Assembly: GCA_003224635.1 (NCBI GenBank)
Contig: QHZK01000011.1
Span: 19,980 to 37,981, forward strand
Source of the DNA: Acidobacteriota bacterium
GTDB lineage: Bacteria > Acidobacteriota > Terriglobia > UBA7540
DNA: 18,002 nucleotides
Reading direction: 5' to 3'
Shown: positions 1 to 6,674 of the stretch, in pieces
How the letters are laid out: each line of letters begins with the position of its first letter
Position numbering within the stretch: position 1 is the stretch's first letter
Notes under the pieces: generated by a model
What the model saw: the letters and a program-made list of their open reading frames with translations, nothing else
Database searches by the model: none
What the model was told of the DNA's origin: nothing
Translations under genes and position numbers: made by a program

Positions 1-2439
1 CTCCGGGGCGGGCTTCGAAGCATCAAGCACGACACCTCGCTGCTGGTAGAGCGCGAAGCCCGGCTTCGAGACCTGCAGCTGATAGCGGCCCTCGGGAAGG
101 CCCTCGAAGCGAAAGCTGCCCTCCTCGTCTGTAGCCACGGTCTTCCTGACCTTCGCGTTGAGATTCGAGACTACGACGATGGCTTCCGGCACCCGCGCGC
201 CGCTCGCGTCGTAGACCGTGCCGGAAATGGTGAAGACCGATGGCGGCGTGTCATCGCGAGGCGCGCCGGGGACAGTGTCACCTTCGACCCCGCCGGGGAC
301 GCGGTCTGCAACGCCGCCCGGTACGCCTGGTGTTATGACTCCGCCTGGAACACCCGGCCCAAGCCCTCCCAAAATTCCTCCGATCACGCCGCCGGATGGC
401 CCACCGGCATATGAACGGTGCAACCGAACTGGAGTGCTATCCGATTCCTCATCGCGCAGTTGCCTTAGTGCTGCCTCGTCTTCGCCCGTGAGTTCCATCT
501 TGAAGGTACCGGTGTCGCCGTGATTCCCTGCGCCCACGAAGACACCTTCCTTATTCGTTACATCAAAGGTCAGGACGCTTCCCTCGAGCCGGGTGTTGGC
601 GATCTGCTCCTCGTCCTCGCCGACGACTGTTGCCGTGCCAGCCGCGTTTTGTATCTTGTAGAAGACCACTGTGCCACCCAGTCCGGCCCTTTCCGGCTCA
701 AGCGTGATCGTTACACCAGGCACATCATCAAGCTTCCCCTCCCAGATGCCGAGGAAAGCAGTCCGAGCGCTCGGCGAGATGCCTTCCCCAGACGAGCGCT
801 TCACGAACACGAGCGTGGCCTTTCCTTCTGCGCCCCGCTGCAGGTCGCGCGCCTTTACTTCGACCGTCTGTATTTGCCCATCCGAGGAAAGGGACCTGAC
901 CCACGTGCCAATCACTACCGCTTGCCCGTCGCGCTCGAGCGTCCACTCGAGCGTCCAATCGGTCACCAGATTGTCCCCTTCCCAGCGAGTCTTCGACCGA
1001 AGTTGCCCTGGGCCGTATTTCTGGATGGTCTCTCGATTGTCCGTATTCACCGAGAACTCGGGGATCGTCAGCGCAAAGAGAGTTATGGCGATTGGCTTTC
1101 GAACCAGCCGCCCGGCGCGCGCTTCGGCGGCCGTCCAATCTTTTGACGTGGTGGTGATTCTCAGGTGAGGATCGTCGAGCTCGATGACCTGGACGAAACC
1201 ATCGGGTGAGGGGGACGGCAAGTCGCTTCTCGTTTTGTCCAGCTCCCAGCGTCCGGAAAAGTTGGCGCGAACCGTGGACTCGTCGACTGCCGCCTTTGTG
1301 GACACGGCCACCGTTAGGGAAAAGGCGAAGGCCGCCGCGCACGTTGCGGCCAGCAACAAGAAGCCTGTGGCCAGTGACATTTTCGCTTTGCCCGCGCTCG
1401 GGCGAGGTCTTTTATCCAGCAGTCGCATGATACGTTCCTCCAGGATGTTGGCGTCAAAAACGCTCAGAGTGTAACCGGGTCCGGCCAGGGAGCGCCGGGC
1501 AGGCAGGCTTGACATCGCGCGGGCGAGACTGACGAGGGAGCGCGCGTAACTGGCCGCGTTCACAATCCTCCTCGCTGCCATCTCATCACAAGCCAGCTCG
1601 CGAGTCTCGTCGATCCGGCGTTTGATCAATCTCGCCGCGGGGTGAAACGAGAGGGGTAGAAGCGCGAGCTCGTAAACCAGGTTCATCAGAAAATCGTGAC
1701 GGCGGATGTGCGCCATTTCGTGGCACAAGGCCGCCGTCAGCTCCTGGGGGGATGTCGATTGAAACATACCTTCGGGAAGAACAATGGCCGCGCGGCGAAT
1801 GCCGAGGGTCAAGGGCCCCGAAATCTGCGCTGAGCCAAGAATGGAGACGCCTCGTAATCCGAGCGCCGCCTGGCACCGGGTTACGACCGACGCCATCGGG
1901 TCGGGCATCCTCCTTGGGTACGCGCTGTCGCGAATCTGGTCCGTTCGAGTCCACGCCTGCGCCAGGCGAATCAGCCGGTAGAGCAGGAAGAGCAGGTAAG
2001 CACTCAGCAGTCCATACACTGAAAACGGCGGAAGCGAAACCGGGCGAGCGCGACGGCCCGCGTTCGCGCCGAGCCGCAGCCAGGGATAACTCGACCGCCC
2101 GCGCGGCTCCGGCGAAACCGCGGCTCGATTTGCGAGCGGCGGCAGATCGCCCGGTGTGGCCGCCCGGACCGGACTGACCGGACGCTGCGTCGTGACTCGC
2201 GCCGCGACCGCCGCCGCGGACGCTCGAGCGAGAGCTGGCCCGGCGCGTGCGCCGCGCAGCGCGCTGGACGCCGGAAGAAGCACGCCCAGCGCCAGCGCCA
2301 TCACCCAGAGCACATGCTCGAAACGCGCTGGGGCGGAGCGCGTCAGCCGTGCGCACAGCGCGCCGACCGCCGCCACCAGCGCGACTTGCCACAGGGAATT
2401 GATCAACACCGTCAAGAGCGTGCGGCTAATCGTTTCCAT
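1..2439 (-). CDS. BlaR1-like M56 membrane metallopeptidase with carboxypeptidase-regulatory C-terminal domain (partial, runs off left edge)
   Basis: The reading frame is open from ATG at 2439 to base 1, giving 813 codons without a stop. Likely membrane helices lie at residues 7-30, 42-60, 141-160 and 354-377. The zinc-protease motif HEMAH is at 240-244, and ELACDE at 281-286 supplies the probable third ligand, as in M56/BlaR1 peptidases. After the last helix come two beta-rich segments (about 392-555, starting SGRWELDKTRSDLP, and about 560-680, starting GIWEGKLDD). A Gly/Pro linker with three VPGGV repeats (697-718) follows, then a carboxypeptidase-regulatory, Ig-like domain from 736 on. Known family role: a signal-activated protease that causes cleavage of its BlaI partner. 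I see no penicillin-binding SxxK sensor domain, so the signal is probably not a beta-lactam (inference). The start overlaps the end of the upstream repressor gene by 14 bases, suggesting translational coupling. The C-terminus is outside the window. Confidence 0.9.
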   Translation of the reverse strand, partial: METISRTLLTVLINSLWQVALVAAVGALCARLTRSAPARFEHVLWVMALALGVLLPASSALRGARAGPALARASAAAVAARVTTQRPVSPVRAATPGDLPPLANRAAVSPEPRGRSSYPWLRLGANAGRRARPVSLPPFSVYGLLSAYLLFLLYRLIRLAQAWTRTDQIRDSAYPRRMPDPMASVVTRCQAALGLRGVSILGSAQISGPLTLGIRRAAIVLPEGMFQSTSPQELTAALCHEMAHIRRHDFLMNLVYELALLPLSFHPAARLIKRRIDETRELACDEMAARRIVNAASYARSLVSLARAMSSLPARRSLAGPGYTLSVFDANILEERIMRLLDKRPRPSAGKAKMSLATGFLLLAATCAAAFAFSLTVAVSTKAAVDESTVRANFSGRWELDKTRSDLPSPSPDGFVQVIELDDPHLRITTTSKDWTAAEARAGRLVRKPIAITLFALTIPEFSVNTDNRETIQKYGPGQLRSKTRWEGDNLVTDWTLEWTLERDGQAVVIGTWVRSLSSDGQIQTVEVKARDLQRGAEGKATLVFVKRSSGEGISPSARTAFLGIWEGKLDDVPGVTITLEPERAGLGGTVVFYKIQNAAGTATVVGEDEEQIANTRLEGSVLTFDVTNKEGVFVGAGNHGDTGTFKMELTGEDEAALRQLRDEESDSTPVRLHRSYAGGPSGGVIGGILGGLGPGVPGGVITPGVPGGVADRVPGGVEGDTVPGAPRDDTPPSVFTISGTVYDASGARVPEAIVVVSNLNAKVRKTVATDEEGSFRFEGLPEGRYQLQVSKPGFALYQQRGVVLDASKPAPE

Positions 2440-2869
2440 GACTCGCCTCCCTGCCTTTACCGGGCTCGTCTTTACCGGGCTCTCGGGGCGCCTGAGAGGT
2501 CTCGACCAGCCTGCTCAAGCGGGCGAGCTTCTCGCGCGTGAGGTGACGGCTCTCAACCAGGCTCATCACCAGGCTCTCGGCCGAGCCGCCGAAAAGGCGA
2601 TTGAGGATGTCTCGCACGGCGGCGCTTGTGGCCTTCTCGCGGCTCAGCACGGGCTCGTATTCGTAAGCCCGGCTCTTGAGCGCCCGTTTCACCTTGCCCT
2701 TCCGGTGGAGCACGTTCAGCATCGTCTGGACCGTCGTGTAGGCCAGCCGGGGCTCGCCCGCCAGCCTCTCCTGCACGGTTTGCACGGTGGCCGGACCCGT
2801 GTCCCAGAGCACCTTCATGATCTCGAGCTCGAGCGGCGTCAACTGGCCCGTCTTGCGTTTCCGTCCCAT
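2426..2869 (-). CDS. BlaI/MecI/CopY-family transcriptional repressor
   Basis: A 147-residue protein of typical family length. The N-terminal winged helix spans roughly residues 9-80 (LTPLELEIMKVLWDTGPATVQTV, then YTTVQTMLNVLHRKGKVKR), with the typical Tyr-Thr-Thr-Val-x-Thr recognition helix. The C-terminal dimerisation and cleavage part follows (AVRDILNRLFGGSAESLVMSLVE). Members repress their own operon as dimers and are inactivated by proteolysis when the M56 partner senses a signal. AGGAGG (2880-2885, minus strand) lies 10 bases before the ATG. This Shine-Dalgarno sequence is inside a perfect inverted repeat, so autoregulation is likely. The last codons and TAG stop overlap the start of the M56 gene. 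The charged tail after about residue 125 (PREPGKDEPGKGRE) looks disordered. Confidence 0.93.
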   Translation of the reverse strand: MGRKRKTGQLTPLELEIMKVLWDTGPATVQTVQERLAGEPRLAYTTVQTMLNVLHRKGKVKRALKSRAYEYEPVLSREKATSAAVRDILNRLFGGSAESLVMSLVESRHLTREKLARLSRLVETSQAPREPGKDEPGKGREASHGND

Positions 2870-2880
2870 GGGAGTCGCGC

Positions 2881-2898
2881 CTCCTAAAAGTTTAGGAG
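2881..2898. promoter_or_regulatory. Operator 1: perfect inverted repeat just downstream of the -10 box
   Basis: CTCCTAAAAGTTTAGGAG has perfect 8-base arms around a 2-base centre. It begins right after the -10 hexamer and covers the expected transcription start and the AGGAGG ribosome site of the repressor gene. It shares the core CTAAA-NN-TTTAG with operator 2. Binding by the adjacent BlaI-like repressor is inferred from position and symmetry. Confidence 0.75.
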
Positions 2899-2928
2899 AT
2901 TAAATCACGCAAAAAACCGCCTTGTCAA
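2899..2928 (-). promoter_or_regulatory. Sigma-70-like promoter of the blaI-blaR1-like operon
   Basis: On the minus strand, TTGACA (2923-2928) is followed after 18 bases by TTTAAT (2899-2904). This is a perfect -35 box and a 5/6 match to the -10 box. It points to the repressor gene starting at 2869. Transcription would begin about where the downstream operator lies. Confidence 0.7.
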
Positions 2929-2940
2929 CTAAAATTTTAG
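2929..2940. promoter_or_regulatory. Operator 2: CTAAAATTTTAG palindrome abutting the -35 box
   Basis: A perfect 12-base palindrome directly upstream of TTGACA, with the same CTAAA-NN-TTTAG core as operator 1. The two centres lie 45 bases apart, about four helical turns. It is also 90 bases upstream of the divergent gene at 3031, so it could act on both directions (inference). Confidence 0.65.
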
Positions 2941-3030
2941 GACAGGGGAAATCGGGGCAGTCGAGGCAGCGACTCTGGTCCGGGCCATACCCATGACCGC
3001 GCTTTTATGACAGAATGATTTTGACCGACT

Positions 3031-4272
3031 ATGAGACCCGCCCGAACCTATTTTGTGGCCGCTGCCTTCGCGCTTCTGGCTGCGCTCCGGGCCGGCGCCC
3101 CCCTCACGGGTCAAGCGAAGGACGGGACCATCAAGGGCGCCGTCAAGGACGCGTCGGGCGCGCCGGTCCCTGGCGCGACGGTTACCCTGCGGAGCGAAAC
3201 CACGTCCCAATCAACGTCGGTAGTCACCAAGCCCGACGGTTCTTACACCTTCACGTCACTCGAGGCGGGCGCTTACGCCGTCGAGGCGGCCCGCGAAGGG
3301 TTCGAAAGGAGCACCCGCGCGCACATCACGCTCGGCGCCCAGCCCCAAACTGTGTACTTGATACTCGCTCGGCGCGAGGCCGCGCCGAATAAAGATAAAG
3401 ACAGGCCCGACGAACCGGACCAGTCGCTCGCGCGCGCCGAATACTCCGACCAACCCCAGTTCAAGCCAGGCGAACTCGCGGACCCCGCAGCGGCGGGAGG
3501 TTACAGTGATTCCCTCGCCGCGACGCGACGTGAGCTGGTGCGAGACTATCTCGCGCCCCGTGACCTCGGCGATTCCGGCAGGCCTGACACTGGTTCGAGT
3601 GAGGCCGCCATTTACCGCTCGGGGTCGGGACTGCTCGCGCGCCAGGCGTTCGAGCGAGCCACAGAGGTTTTCGCCCGTGGAGTCGAGCGTTATCCGCGCT
3701 CGGAGAGGCTGGAGATGGGCCTGGGGACTGCGCTCTACGCCCGCGGCCAATACGATCGGGCCGTTCGAGCGCTGCTCGCGGCCGTGGACCTTGCGCCTTC
3801 CGATCCGCGCGCGCACGTTTTCCTGGCCAAGGCCTTCAACGCTTCACGCGCCCACCCTGGCGGCGAAGCTCAGGAAGTGATCAGGCGACTTGAACACTGG
3901 GCGCAGCTTGAGCCGCAGAATCCGCGCGCGCATTATTACTACGCGATGGCGTTGTGGAGTACGAAGCGACGTGAGATGACGGGCCTTGATGAGGTGGAGG
4001 CCGAGATGAAGCGGGCAGCCGCGCTCGACCCGCGCTTTGCGGACGCGCGCCTGGAACTAGGAAATCTCTACGCCGATCAAGCGCGATATGCTGACGCAAT
4101 CCGGGAGTATCAAGAGGCCATCCGTCTCCAGCCTGACTTTGCCGCCGCCCACTATCACCTGGGTCAGGTCTACATGCACGCCGGTGACAAGCAGCGCGGA
4201 CGGGAGGAATTCGACGCCTACGAACGGTTGCGCAAGCCGCCAGGAGGGATCCCAAAGACAGGAGCGCCATGA
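3031..4272 (+). CDS. Exported carboxypeptidase-regulatory / TPR-repeat protein
   Basis: A 413-residue protein. A signal peptide is likely at residues 1-28 (hydrophobic YFVAAAFALLAALRAGA). Residues 33-112 form a carboxypeptidase-regulatory-like, Ig-type fold: GTIKGAVKDASGAPVPGATV, then PDGSYTFTSLEAGAYAVEA. A charged linker follows (about 117-190). About six TPR motifs run from 190 to 403, the clearest at 226-259 and 337-370 (ADARLELGNLYADQARYADAIREYQEAI). This architecture suggests a periplasmic or surface scaffold; no enzyme motif is visible. It diverges from the blaI-like operon, whose M56 protein carries the same kind of Ig-like domain, so shared regulation is possible. There is no obvious Shine-Dalgarno sequence before the ATG. 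The gene ends 9 bases before the convergent tryptophanase gene. Confidence 0.88.
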   Translation: MRPARTYFVAAAFALLAALRAGAPLTGQAKDGTIKGAVKDASGAPVPGATVTLRSETTSQSTSVVTKPDGSYTFTSLEAGAYAVEAAREGFERSTRAHITLGAQPQTVYLILARREAAPNKDKDRPDEPDQSLARAEYSDQPQFKPGELADPAAAGGYSDSLAATRRELVRDYLAPRDLGDSGRPDTGSSEAAIYRSGSGLLARQAFERATEVFARGVERYPRSERLEMGLGTALYARGQYDRAVRALLAAVDLAPSDPRAHVFLAKAFNASRAHPGGEAQEVIRRLEHWAQLEPQNPRAHYYYAMALWSTKRREMTGLDEVEAEMKRAAALDPRFADARLELGNLYADQARYADAIREYQEAIRLQPDFAAAHYHLGQVYMHAGDKQRGREEFDAYERLRKPPGGIPKTGAP

Positions 4273-4281
4273 AGGCCCTCT

Positions 4282-5634
4282 CTACAAAGGCGCGAGCCGG
4301 GCGGTGAAATGCCTGAGTACGGGCGCCTCGTAAGTGAGCTTCAGGCCGCGAATCCGCTGGCGACGCTTCCAAACCTCAATGATGACCTCGATGACGTAGT
4401 CGATGTGGCTCTGTGTATAGACCCGGCGCGGGATCGCCAGGCGCACCAGGTCCATCTTGGCGGCTTCGCCGAACATCAGGGTGCCGATCTCGGCCGAGCG
4501 GATGCCGCCTTCGAGGTAGAGTTCGGCCGCGAGCGCCACACCCGGAAATTCGCGCGTTGGAATATGGGGCAGAAAGGCGCGAGCATCAATGTAGATGGCG
4601 TGACCGCCCGGAGGCTGCACAATCGGCACGCCCGCATCGCTGACGTGCTGCCCGAGATAGGCGGTCGAGACGATTCGATAGCGCAGGTAGTCCTCGTCCA
4701 GCACTTCTTCGAGGCCCACGGCAATGGCTTCGAGGTCCCGGCCCGCCAGACCTCCGTAGGTCGGATAGCCCTCCGTAAGAATCAACAGGTTTTTCTCCCG
4801 CTGCGCGAGAGCGTCGTCGTTGGTACAAAGGAACCCGCCGATGTTGGCCAGGCCGTCCTTCTTGGCCGACATGGTGCAACCGTCGCCCAGGGCAAACATC
4901 TCCTGCGCGATGGACTTGGGAGTCTTGGCTTCGTAGCCTTTTTCGCGCAGCTTGACGAGGTAGGCGTTCTCCGCAAAGCGGCAGGCGTCGAAGTAGAGGG
5001 GAACATGGTGCTTCCGGCAAATGGCGCTCACGGCGCGCGCATTTTCCATGGATACCGGCTGCCCGCCGCCCGAATTGTTGGTGATGGTGAGCATCACGAG
5101 TGGCACTTGCTCCCGGCCCACGCGCTCGATGAGCCGCTCGAGCGCTTTCGCGTCCATGTTTCCCTTAAAGGGACACGGGTTCGAGGGTTCGAGTCCCTCC
5201 GGCGCCGGCAAATCCACGGCCTGGGCGCCTGTGGATTCGACGTTGGCGCGCGTGGTGTCGAAATGCGAGTTGTTCGGCACCACGTCGCCTTTCTTGCACA
5301 TCACGCTGAAAAGGATCCGCTCCGCCGCCCGCCCCTGGTGGGTGGGGATCACGTGCTGATAGCCGAAAACGCCCTCGACCGCGCGGCGAAAACGCTCGAA
5401 GCTGGGGCTGCCGGCGTAGCTCTCGTCGCCTTCCATCATCGCCGCCCACTGCCGGCTGCTCATGGCGCCGGTGCCGGAGTCGGTCAGCAGGTCGATCAAT
5501 ACGTGTTCGGCCGGCAGCAGGAAGAGGTTGTAATATGCCGCGCGCAGATGGCGCTCGCGCTCTTCTCGCGTCGTCCACTTGATGGGCTCGACGCTCTTGA
5601 TTTTGAACGGTTCGATGATGGTTCGGAAAGCCAT
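4282..5634 (-). CDS. tnaA: Tryptophanase (tryptophan indole-lyase)
   Basis: A 450-residue PLP enzyme of the beta-eliminating lyase family; E. coli TnaA has about 471 residues. It would split tryptophan into indole, pyruvate and ammonia. Family blocks are clear: LIDLLTDSGTGAMS, YQHVIPTHQGR, NNSGGGQPVSMENA, FAENAYLVKLRE, and SAKKD with the PLP lysine expected at 259. Stretches such as DGCTMSAKKDGLANIGGFLC look more like tyrosine phenol-lyase. However, the three residues that separate the two enzymes are of tryptophanase type: Asp126 in FDTT (Thr in phenol-lyase), Ile383 in AEIG (Arg in phenol-lyase) and His442 in LRHFTA (Phe in phenol-lyase). No tnaC-like leader peptide or good Shine-Dalgarno sequence is visible upstream. 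The upstream gap holds an operator-like site and palindromes. Confidence 0.92.
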   Translation of the reverse strand: MAFRTIIEPFKIKSVEPIKWTTREERERHLRAAYYNLFLLPAEHVLIDLLTDSGTGAMSSRQWAAMMEGDESYAGSPSFERFRRAVEGVFGYQHVIPTHQGRAAERILFSVMCKKGDVVPNNSHFDTTRANVESTGAQAVDLPAPEGLEPSNPCPFKGNMDAKALERLIERVGREQVPLVMLTITNNSGGGQPVSMENARAVSAICRKHHVPLYFDACRFAENAYLVKLREKGYEAKTPKSIAQEMFALGDGCTMSAKKDGLANIGGFLCTNDDALAQREKNLLILTEGYPTYGGLAGRDLEAIAVGLEEVLDEDYLRYRIVSTAYLGQHVSDAGVPIVQPPGGHAIYIDARAFLPHIPTREFPGVALAAELYLEGGIRSAEIGTLMFGEAAKMDLVRLAIPRRVYTQSHIDYVIEVIIEVWKRRQRIRGLKLTYEAPVLRHFTARLAPL

Positions 5635-5719
5635 GCGCGGCTTGCGTGGTTGAGTTGACGAAGACGCTGGCAGCGGGAAATTGAAAAGCGAACAGAAAGT
5701 CGAAACTCGAAAATCGAAA

Positions 5720-5732
5720 CTAAATTTAGGAG
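5720..5732. promoter_or_regulatory. Possible BlaI-type half operator upstream of tnaA
   Basis: CTAAATTTAGGAG contains TTTAGGAG (5725-5732), identical to one arm of operator 1 at the repressor gene. It also forms a 10-base palindrome, CTAAATTTAG. The two-base centre of the real operators is missing, so binding would be weaker or absent. It lies 86 bases upstream of the tnaA start. Confidence 0.3.
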
Positions 5733-5746
5733 CTTAGCGCCTCAAC

Positions 5747-5766
5747 ATCGACAATGCATTGTCGAT
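5747..5766. repeat. Perfect 20-bp palindrome upstream of tnaA
   Basis: ATCGACAATGCATTGTCGAT is fully self-complementary with no spacer. It lies in the gap between yceI and tnaA, 113 bases before the tnaA ATG. It looks more like a dimeric protein-binding site than a terminator, as it has no loop and no T-run. The binding protein is unknown. Confidence 0.7.
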
Positions 5767-5788
5767 CTTGGGTTGCGCCGCAGGCGCT

Positions 5789-5891
5789 GTGGAGTGCGGG
5801 AGCTTGCTCCCGCTCCACTCAAGCCCGGAAGCTTGCTTCCGCCCTAGCCAGCTCGGGCGTGCACGAAAGCGGCGGCAAGCCGCCGCACTCC
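5789..5891. repeat. Composite multi-hairpin palindrome (REP-like)
   Basis: Outer arms GGAGTGC (5791-5797) and GCACTCC (5885-5891) enclose three hairpins. They are GCGGGAGC-TT-GCTCCCGC (5796-5813, extended by GTGGA/TCCAC), GGAAGC-TT-GCTTCC (5827-5840, within GCCCG...CGGGC at 5823-5858) and GCGGCGGC-AA-GCCGCCGC (5869-5886). This is typical of dispersed intergenic palindromes. It lies downstream of yceI and upstream of tnaA, and may also end yceI transcription. Confidence 0.75.
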
Positions 5892-5917
5892 AAAACGTTG
5901 CGATCCAATCACGTCAC

Positions 5918-6445
5918 TCAATCAACCCTAATCGCCTCCACGTCAATCGTAATCTCGACCTCTTTGCCTACCACCCAGCCGCCGCCCGGCATCGGCGAAT
6001 TCCAGCTCGCCCCGAAGTCCTCGCGGTTGATCCTTGTCCTGGCCAGAAACCCGGTCCGCGTGTTGTTGAAGGGCGTATCGACCGGGCCGAAGTATTCCAC
6101 ATCCAGGGTGATGGGGCGGGTCACGCCGCGAATCGTCAGGTCGCCGGTGACTTTGCAGTGATTGGTGCCCGTCGCCTCAACGCCGGTGCTCTTGAAGGTG
6201 ATGGTGGGGTGGCGCGCCACGTCGAGGAAGTCGGCGCTGCGCAGGTGCGCGTCGCGCTCGGGTTCCTCGGTCGTGAAGCTCGCGGCGTCGATCGTCGCCT
6301 CGACGAAGCAGCCGGCCGAGTCGCGAGGGTCGAAATTAAACCGGCCCTTGAGGTTTTTGAACTGGCCGCGCACGATCGTGACCATCATGTGGCGCACGGC
6401 AAATTCTGCGCTTGTGTGTCCGGGCTCGAATTCCCATACGGGCAT
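5918..6445 (-). CDS. YceI-family polyisoprenoid-binding-like protein
   Basis: A 175-residue protein matching the YceI lipocalin-like family in length and layout. It begins with WEFEPGHTSAEFAVRHMMVTIVRGQF. The core segments are LKGRFNFDPRDSAGCFVEATIDAASF, RDAHLRSADFLDVARHPTITFKSTGV, VTGDLTIRGVTRPITLDVEYFG and NREDFGASWN. The family binds isoprenoid-like lipids inside a beta-barrel. I chose ATG 6445 rather than ATG 6496 because GGAGAGGA lies just upstream of it, the protein starts at the expected first strand, and the extra 17 residues (rich in Arg and Ser) do not fit. There is no signal peptide with this start, so it is probably cytoplasmic, unlike E. coli YceI. Confidence 0.9.
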   Translation of the reverse strand: MPVWEFEPGHTSAEFAVRHMMVTIVRGQFKNLKGRFNFDPRDSAGCFVEATIDAASFTTEEPERDAHLRSADFLDVARHPTITFKSTGVEATGTNHCKVTGDLTIRGVTRPITLDVEYFGPVDTPFNNTRTGFLARTRINREDFGASWNSPMPGGGWVVGKEVEITIDVEAIRVD

Positions 6446-6565
6446 CGCTTGTCCTCTCCGTCTGCTCCGGCCTGATCCGGTCCGGAACGTCAGCAATGTT
6501 TGAGCGAATCAGGCTAACACAGAACCATCCAGCGTGTCGGCGGAGCCCGTAGCGGGCCAATGCGC

Positions 6566-6614
6566 TGTAGCGGCGCTCTGTGAGCGCCGGCGGCGGTCGC
6601 AGACCGACGCTACA
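6566..6614. repeat. Cloverleaf-like REP element TGTAGCG...CGCTACA
   Basis: Outer arms TGTAGCG (6566-6572) and CGCTACA (6608-6614) enclose two hairpins: CGGCGCTC-TGT-GAGCGCCG (6571-6589) and CGGTC-GCA-GACCG (6594-6606). It lies in the 229-base gap between the MBL-fold gene and yceI. Related, more decayed sequences occur at 9759-9825 and 13498-13511. Confidence 0.7.
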
Positions 6615-6674
6615 AAGACCAATTACCGAGGAGCCGCAGCGACCGCGCGACCGGCAAATGGCGCGCGCCGCGCG

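Noticed and set aside
1586..2392. A 268-codon minus-strand frame in the M56 gene
   Set aside because: It is a different frame of the same strand with Arg/Ala/Gly-rich translation. The M56 frame contains the membrane helices and HEMAH.
5183..5199. A tRNA T-arm look-alike, GAGGG-TTCGAGT-CCCTC, followed by CGGCGCC
   Set aside because: No D-arm, anticodon arm or matching acceptor strand lies upstream, and the bases encode a normal tryptophanase segment of the expected length.
4282..5634. Tyrosine phenol-lyase as the identity of the PLP lyase
   Set aside because: The three discriminating positions are Asp, Ile and His, as in tryptophanases, rather than Thr, Arg and Phe.
4309..5658. A 449-codon plus-strand open frame opposite tryptophanase
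   Set aside because: It is antisense to a gene with clear family motifs, has no recognisable domains, and is expected from GC-rich codon use.
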